Source: DASZXJ01 sp035545895
GTDB lineage: Bacteria; Planctomycetota; Phycisphaerae; Tepidisphaerales; Tepidisphaeraceae
Direction: 5' to 3'
Assembly: GCA_035545895.1 (NCBI GenBank)
Contig: DASZXJ010000095.1
Span: forward strand, 1-14,623
DNA: 14,623 nucleotides
Part shown: positions 14,031 to 14,623 of the stretch, piece after piece
Layout: the number at the start of each line of letters is the position of its first letter
Position numbering within the stretch: the first letter of the stretch is position 1
Made by a program: the position numbers and the translations under genes
Notes under the pieces: generated by a model
What the model saw: the letters and a program-made list of their open reading frames with translations, nothing else
What the model was told of the DNA's origin: nothing
The model's database searches: none

Positions 14031-14525
14031 ATGCAGCTCCAAGGTCCACGGAAGACATTCCTCGCTCGACCGTTCTGGCGTGATTATTTGCTAGGCTGCG
14101 TGTTGATTGGTTTGGGGTTCATGCTAACGTCTCCCGTCGCACCGGTACATCGGGGGGTTGGAATAGTAGTACTGGCATTTGGCGCGGCGATCTTCCTTTG
14201 CGCAATCGGTTGGTCCGTGTATTCGACGTGGTGGTCGTGGCGATCGCGAAACCTGGAATCAATGGATAAAGCCGAGGCTTCCAATGGTTGGTCTCCAGAA
14301 GTCATGGAGAAAGTGAACAAGGATCGTGCTGCACGAGAACTGGTTCGAAAGCAGTATCCTCGTTTGTTTTCAGCGTTGAGCAGCGCAATGTTTCAACATG
14401 ACCCAATCGGTATTAATTTTGGGAATAATACGGACGAGTATGATGCTGAAGCCGGAACAGTCATTCCTCGCCTGAAGGACTGCTTAGAGCGGTTTTCAGA
14501 TGACTGTACACCTATCCTGCGGTAG
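14031..14525 (+). CDS. Two-helix membrane protein with C-terminal soluble domain, possibly truncated
   Basis: The 164-residue protein has two probable transmembrane helices (about residues 19-35 and 43-65) followed by a cytoplasmic or periplasmic domain. The domain carries HDPIGINFGNNTDEYDAEAGTVIPRL (123-148), a pattern I know from small immunity-like or DUF1871-like proteins, which usually continue beyond this motif. Here the protein stops 16 residues later at TAG 14523-14525, close to the probable IS element, so the C-terminus may be lost by insertion. Base use seems less GC-rich than in the neighbours, a hint of later arrival. No ribosome site precedes the ATG, and the VOC gene lies 13 bases upstream, so it may be co-transcribed. 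Function unknown. Confidence 0.7.
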   Translation: MQLQGPRKTFLARPFWRDYLLGCVLIGLGFMLTSPVAPVHRGVGIVVLAFGAAIFLCAIGWSVYSTWWSWRSRNLESMDKAEASNGWSPEVMEKVNKDRAARELVRKQYPRLFSALSSAMFQHDPIGINFGNNTDEYDAEAGTVIPRLKDCLERFSDDCTPILR

Positions 14526-14558
14526 GCTGAGCCGATCACCTGCTGTTGGAGGTGTGGC

Positions 14559-14623
14559 ATGGAGGGCTTGTCGTTGGATCTTCGGGAGCGGATTTGCACC
14601 GCGTGCGATGAACAGACGGAAAC
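14559..14623 (+). CDS. 5' end of a probable IS630-family transposase (partial)
   Basis: The ATG at 14559 follows GGAGG by six bases, a strong ribosome site, and the frame remains open to the window end, reading MEGLSLDLRERICTACDEQT. This matches the usual opening of the IS630-type helix-turn-helix transposase (SLDLRERI or SLDLRQRI followed by a C-D-E/A region). Only 21 codons are present, so the catalytic DDE region cannot be seen, and the frame could be a stand-alone helix-turn-helix ORF. The insertion border presumably lies between 14520 and 14558; IS630 elements duplicate a TA, and a TA at 14523-14524 lies inside the TAG stop of the preceding gene. Confidence 0.65.
   Translation, partial: MEGLSLDLRERICTACDEQTE

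Overview
The window looks like a piece of a moderately GC-rich, Gram-negative-type bacterial chromosome, most likely a planctomycete (Phycisphaerae-like). This is inferred from gene content: a DUF1570-type HExxH peptidase, small lipoproteins, a YdeI/DUF1801 protein, MCE/Mla transport genes, and intergenic repeats of the TTCATCCTT and palindromic kinds that I associate with such genomes. No rRNA, tRNA or taxonomic marker is present, so the assignment is tentative.

Layout. Bases 1-84 hold the last 27 codons of an unidentified plus-strand gene containing a perfect 11-bp inverted repeat. Bases 81-2710 are minus-strand: a 74-aa glycine-rich lipoprotein, a FemAB/GNAT-like transferase, a gene-poor 458-bp stretch with an operator-like palindrome, a 36-aa exported peptide, a 105-aa lipoprotein, and a 49-aa basic protein. 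Bases 2847-5643 are plus-strand: a JmjC/cupin_8 putative oxygenase, a secreted protein whose stop overlaps the start of a Nudix hydrolase, and a DUF1801-YdeI protein. A large inverted repeat at 5684-5748 separates the last of these from a convergent bacterioferritin-like gene (minus strand, 5753-6211). A DUF488 gene (6303-6692) follows.

Bases 6731-10710 encode a phospholipid-transport (Mla/MCE-type) ABC system: permease MlaE, ATPase MlaF and the membrane-anchored MCE protein MlaD. A minus-strand DUF1570 peptidase gene lies between mlaF and mlaD, and a nested palindrome sits at the mlaF/peptidase convergence. mlaB, mlaC and mlaA are not in the window. Bases 10711-11454 are a gene-free, repeat-rich spacer. 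Next come a large exported protein that fuses a class B3-like metallo-beta-lactamase domain to a DUF1254/DUF1214 module (11455-13365), a PhnB-like VOC protein, and a two-helix membrane protein. The window ends with the first codons of a probable IS630-type transposase, which begins almost at the stop codon of the membrane protein.

Most genes are ordinary housekeeping or accessory types. The items most worth a second look are the metallo-beta-lactamase-DUF1254/1214 fusion, the family of paired hairpins (one member showing compensatory base changes), the interrupted mla locus, and the repeat-rich spacer. I did not find a convincing defence system, CRISPR array, RNA gene or biosynthetic cluster.
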